Positions 61,047 to 64,000 of a stretch of 64,000 nucleotides of DNA are shown piece by piece; the stretch's first letter is position 1, and each line of letters starts with the position of its first letter. The translations under genes were made by a program, and so were the position numbers. The DNA lies in contig JAFDVW010000014.1 of the NCBI GenBank assembly GCA_018268755.1, positions 1 to 64,000 of the forward strand, in the 5' to 3' direction. The notes under the pieces were generated by a model. The model ran no database searches and was not told the origin of the DNA. It saw nothing but the letters and a program-made list of their open reading frames with translations. The stretch comes from Acidobacteriota bacterium (GTDB lineage Bacteria > Acidobacteriota > Terriglobia > Terriglobales > Acidobacteriaceae).

Positions 61047-61087
61047 GGTGGCCTATTCAAGCCCGATTTTGGCTTGAGTGGGGTGGT
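61047..61087. repeat. element A left half next to RAYT gene
   Basis: GGTGGCCTATTCAAGCCCGA then TTTTGGCTTGAGTGGGGTGG matches the left part of element A. It supplies the last codons of the transposase frame. Confidence 0.65.
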
Positions 61088-61575
61088 TCCATCGCTGGAC
61101 AAAGTGTTCCTGCCGCACGCTCTCGCGTTCGCGCCGCCCATTCCGACTCGATCTCTACCCGTCCCGCGCACCCAGTTGCATAGTGGCGGAAGCTGCTCCA
61201 TTCCCAGCCTTCCGGACGCTCGCACAACCCGCGCTTCACTGGGTTGCGATGAACATAGCGCAGCTTTTCTACAAACTGGGAGTAATCGCGTACGTTGAAA
61301 TCATAGTAGCGCTTTTGCCAGAAGTGTTCCGCGGAACCGATGAGGCGCCGCGCGACTCCCTGCTTGAAGGACTTGAGAGCATCCGCCAGCGTGTCCCGTT
61401 GCGGTTCGCTCAGCAGAAGATGCACATGCTCCGGCATGACAACGTAGCCGTAAACCTGGAGTTTGTAATTACGCCGCACCCGCTCGAGCGCAGCCTCGAA
61501 GATTCGGCAGGCGGCGTCCGTGGTGACCAGGCGACGGCGATGGTAGCAGCAGAAAGTGACGAAATGCTCTGGCCG
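61057..61575 (-). pseudogene. REP-associated tyrosine transposase (RAYT), start codon missing
   Basis: Y1-type HUH transposase of the IS200/IS605-related TnpA(REP) group, which is known to act on REP palindromes. Reading from 61575: EHFVTFCCYHRRRLVTTDAA, then YVVMPEHVHLLLSEPQRDTL (HUH histidines in HVH), LADALKSFKQGVARRL, FWQKRYYDFNVRDYSQFVEKLRYVHRNPVKRGL (catalytic Tyr region) and PEGWEWSSFRHYATG. The frame is closed by TAG immediately before the first conserved residues, so the natural start is lost; GTG 61479 would give a shorter protein. Both ends abut halves of element A, a REPtron-like arrangement. Confidence 0.8.
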
Positions 61576-61587
61576 CTATGATGAAAG

Positions 61588-61644
61588 GCTTGAATGGGCC
61601 ACCCACCCCGCACAACAGACACCGCGTTGTAGGCTGCCCGTCCC
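61588..61644. repeat. element A right half next to RAYT gene
   Basis: GGCTTGAATGGGCCACCCAC then CCCGCACAACAGACACCGCG and TTGTAGGCTGCCCGTCC: a diverged right half of element A, following the transposase 5' end. Confidence 0.65.
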
Positions 61645-61698
61645 CGAAACATGTAAAATGGCCGCGCTTTCCGATCCACAAAAGACGCTCCCACAAAA

Positions 61699-62769
61699 AT
61701 GGAACACTTGGCAAAGAAGTGCCGCGTATTTCGGATTTCCCCCGGACTTCAGGGTCCGGCCACCGTCGTGCTTATTGCCTGCTGCCTGTTGATGTCAGGT
61801 TCGGCGCAATCGCAGACCGTATCGCCACCAAAAGCCTCCGCGCCTGACAGCCCGCCGCTGATCACGCTGGAAGTGACCGTGCGTTCCAAGGGCGACATCC
61901 TTATTCCGAATTTGAAGCAGGAATATTTCCGCGTTTCCGAAGACGGCGTGCCGCAGACCATTGTGAGCTTCAAGCCGGCCCCGGCGCCGGCCAGAGTCGC
62001 GCTTTTGGAGGAGTTCGCCAATCACCGCGGTCTGTTTGATTTCAATCACGATGCAGGGGGCGCGCTTTATTCCTTTGTTCAGTCCCTGCGGAAAGACGAC
62101 TGGATGGCGCTTCTGACTTATGACACGAAGATGCACATCGTGGAGGATTTCACGCAGGACAAGCGAAGCATTCTGGGGGGCTGGGCCGCTTTGCTTCCGG
62201 GGAGCGCGATGTCATCGGACACGAATCTTTTTGACGCGCTCTACAGCACGCTGGACCGGCTCGACGCGGTGGCAGGCCCGAAATACATCGTCCTGATTTC
62301 GACCGGGCGCGATACCTTCAGCATCAAGACCCTTGACCAGGTGCTTAAAAAAATCCAAAGTTCGCGAGACACCGTAATTTACTCCGTGGATATCGGGCAG
62401 CCATTCCGCAACTATGCCGAGACGCACGGGTTGCCGAAGTCTCTGTGCCCTTTTACAGGCGCGGATGCCATGTGCGAGACGGAGTTTGCACGAGGTCATG
62501 AGCAAATGCAGCGATTCGCAAAAATGAGCGGCGGATGGACTTACACTCCCGTGTTTAATGGGCAGATTGAGGACGAGCTAAAGTCAATCGGGGAACAGAT
62601 CCAGAACCATTACCAGTTGTCCTATCGCTCAAGCGGCAAGCAGGCGGGATATCGCAAAATCAAGGTGGAACTCATCGACGACCACGGCCTCCCACTGAAG
62701 ATGCGGGACCTGCACGGGCAAGAAATCGTCTATGGGGTTCAGGCGCGAGAAGGCTATCTGGTTAAGTAG
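61699..62769 (+). CDS. VWFA-related acidobacterial-type protein
   Basis: 356 residues, exported (hydrophobic segment ATVVLIACCLLMSGSAQ, residues ~21-38). The layout is that of the VWFA-related family common in Acidobacteriota: a beta-rich lead (LITLEVTVRSKGDILIPNLKQEYFRVSEDGVPQTIVSF) and a von Willebrand A fold (LFDALYSTLDRLDAVAGPKYIVLISTGRDTFS, VIYSVDIG). The usual MIDAS signature DxSxS in the first strand is not present; the corresponding segment reads ARVALLEEFANHRGLFDF. Metal-dependent ligand binding is therefore doubtful. ATG 61699 lacks a ribosome binding site. Confidence 0.82.
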   Translation: MEHLAKKCRVFRISPGLQGPATVVLIACCLLMSGSAQSQTVSPPKASAPDSPPLITLEVTVRSKGDILIPNLKQEYFRVSEDGVPQTIVSFKPAPAPARVALLEEFANHRGLFDFNHDAGGALYSFVQSLRKDDWMALLTYDTKMHIVEDFTQDKRSILGGWAALLPGSAMSSDTNLFDALYSTLDRLDAVAGPKYIVLISTGRDTFSIKTLDQVLKKIQSSRDTVIYSVDIGQPFRNYAETHGLPKSLCPFTGADAMCETEFARGHEQMQRFAKMSGGWTYTPVFNGQIEDELKSIGEQIQNHYQLSYRSSGKQAGYRKIKVELIDDHGLPLKMRDLHGQEIVYGVQAREGYLVK

Positions 62770-62872
62770 CACGAGTAGTCTGGAAAGGTGGGGACAGACG
62801 GAAGTGACCCCGATGCGGATACCACCAGGGAATTTTGCCGGCATGGCAGAGCTATCAAAAGATCATCCGCGC

Positions 62873-63799
62873 TTATTCAGGCTTTCCATCGCCCGAATTC
62901 CAATCCGCCTGACCTCGGGCGCGGTCGCACATGGACTCGATCGTATCTTCGGTTTCCTGGCGATCGGCTGCGAAGATCCCGTGCTGCGTCAATTGCACGG
63001 TCTTCCTTAATTCGGCGGAAGATTTTCCGGCTTTGAGACCCTGCTTGACCTGTTTCCACATGTCGGCGATAAAGTCCCGCTGGCGACGCAGCAGATCAAC
63101 ATCACCAAGATCTCCGTGTGCCGGAACCACGGTCTTGATGGGGAGCTGGGCCAAGTTGTCGAGTGCGCGAATCCAACCAACGTAGCTGACATCCTGGTCA
63201 GAAAGATTGTTTCCGTGGGTCCAATTGACCGCCAAGTCTCCCACGAAAACAATGCCCTCGGCGGGCAGATAGGCCACTGCATCGCCTTTGGTGTGGGCCT
63301 GTCCGTACTTGATCAGCTCCACCCGATGTTGGCCGTCGTCAAATACGAGGCGATCTTGAAATCGAATCGACGGTAGTTCCAGATGTTTCCAATTGATCTT
63401 GGTCTGGTCCCTGACATCTTCCATTCCCTTGGCGCTTAGCTCCAGCGCAAGATCGTCCGTGCTCACGATGGTGGCGCCGTGGGCCACGAATACACTGTTT
63501 CCCAAAGTGTGATCGGCATGGTAGTGAGTGTTGAAGACGAAACGGACCGGCTTGGGCGTGATGGCTTGTATGTCCGCAATGATCTTTTCCGCCGCCCAGG
63601 GAAAATTCGCGTCGATCACCAATACGTAGTCGCGGAACACCACAAAACCCACATTGGTCTGTTCGTGCGTGCTGAGATCACCAGACCAGTAGTAAACATC
63701 TGGCGCCAGCCGATGCACGCGACTCTGCGCGTAACTTGGCGGGCTGGCCCATGAAAGCAAGAAGATGAGAAAGGACGCACAGAATATTTTCGTCTGCAT
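62873..63799 (-). CDS. exported metallo-beta-lactamase-fold hydrolase
   Basis: 308 residues, signal peptide MQTKIFCASFLIFLLSWASPPSYA. The metal site is intact: NTHYHADHTLGN (HxHxDH), GQAHTKGDAVAYLP (third histidine), GIVFVGDLAVNW (bridging Asp) and TVVPAHGD (last histidine). This resembles the periplasmic quinoprotein-relay/SoxH-like or CphA-like hydrolases rather than a confirmed beta-lactamase; substrate unknown. ATG 63799 follows GAGGT nine bases upstream. Convergent with the VWA gene. Confidence 0.87.
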   Translation of the reverse strand: MQTKIFCASFLIFLLSWASPPSYAQSRVHRLAPDVYYWSGDLSTHEQTNVGFVVFRDYVLVIDANFPWAAEKIIADIQAITPKPVRFVFNTHYHADHTLGNSVFVAHGATIVSTDDLALELSAKGMEDVRDQTKINWKHLELPSIRFQDRLVFDDGQHRVELIKYGQAHTKGDAVAYLPAEGIVFVGDLAVNWTHGNNLSDQDVSYVGWIRALDNLAQLPIKTVVPAHGDLGDVDLLRRQRDFIADMWKQVKQGLKAGKSSAELRKTVQLTQHGIFAADRQETEDTIESMCDRARGQADWNSGDGKPE

Positions 63800-63854
63800 G
63801 GTTAATTACCTCAGCGATAGGCGAGCGGAGTAATCGTGTAGAAATCGGTATGCC

Positions 63855-63891
63855 TCCACAGCGAACACCGCGTTGTGTAAGCCCCCGTCCA
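63855..63891. repeat. element A right-end fragment
   Basis: CACAGCGAACACCGCGTTGT followed by GTAAGCCCCCGTCC is a diverged right end of element A. The remaining bases to the window end hold GGGGACGGACGGAACGGTCC, related to text at 62788-62811 and 57836-57860, but no gene. Confidence 0.55.
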
Positions 63892-64000
63892 ATCCAATGG
63901 GAAAATTCTATGAACATTTGGGGACGGACGGAACGGTCCCCAACGGCTAGTAAGACTGTTAGACCCTGTCCTTCCAATACCCGGGCTGCCGGTGTCCGTG

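Overview
The window is high-GC DNA from a Gram-negative bacterium, most likely of the phylum Acidobacteriota (Terriglobia type). This rests on gene content: a VWFA-related protein of the acidobacterial kind, a parvulin/TPR/VCBS/UnbV fusion coupled to a Sco1-like protein, lipid A/KDO/heptose genes that imply an outer membrane, and many dispersed palindromic repeats. No rRNA and no CRISPR array were seen. One tRNA-Cys-like gene is present. All calls come from reading the sequence; no database search was run.

Region by region. 1-12.8 kb is core metabolism and repair: 5' part of acnA, mntH, an MntR-type regulator, purD-purE, galU, a DUF885 protein and mfd. 12.8-19.5 kb is more accessory: an IS1-like remnant, a tRNA-Cys-like gene, a small winged-helix-like protein behind a palindromic operator, a pentein-type hydrolase, then a cluster of short membrane and lipoproteins separated by mobile-looking inverted-repeat elements, and an OprB-type porin. 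19.7-36.7 kb carries hemL, a polysaccharide deacetylase, a deoxynucleoside kinase, panB, panC, a secreted M20 hydrolase, a DNA glycosylase, Bcp peroxiredoxin, several exported proteins, the CRTAC1-like/Sco1 pair and gatB. 38.2-43.7 kb is a lipopolysaccharide core operon (waaA, lpxK, two hldE half-genes, a heptosyltransferase, an ICMT-like methyltransferase). 44-55 kb holds comEC (frameshifted), rlmD, coaX, birA, nadC and valS, all on the minus strand.

57-62 kb is a lower-GC accessory stretch between repeat elements. It holds a decayed C-terminal toxin-like fragment overlapping an intact possible immunity gene, and a two-gene cassette (an unknown 453-residue protein plus a PD-(D/E)XK-like nuclease) behind a good promoter and strong ribosome binding site. 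A REP-associated tyrosine transposase sits inside one copy of the same repeat family. This is the best place for an undescribed defence or conflict system. The window ends with a VWA protein and an exported metallo-beta-lactamase-fold hydrolase.

Two regulatory observations stand out. The mntH promoter and the OprB-type porin promoter, 16 kb apart, share the same layout: a near-palindromic site of the type TWAACYATAGTTAA supplies the -35 hexamer, followed by an 18-base spacer and a TATAYT -10. This suggests the porin belongs to the manganese regulon. Several genes also have a TATAAT-like hexamer only 6-9 bases before the start codon, which suggests leaderless transcription. Separately, two palindromic repeats sit in frame inside valS.
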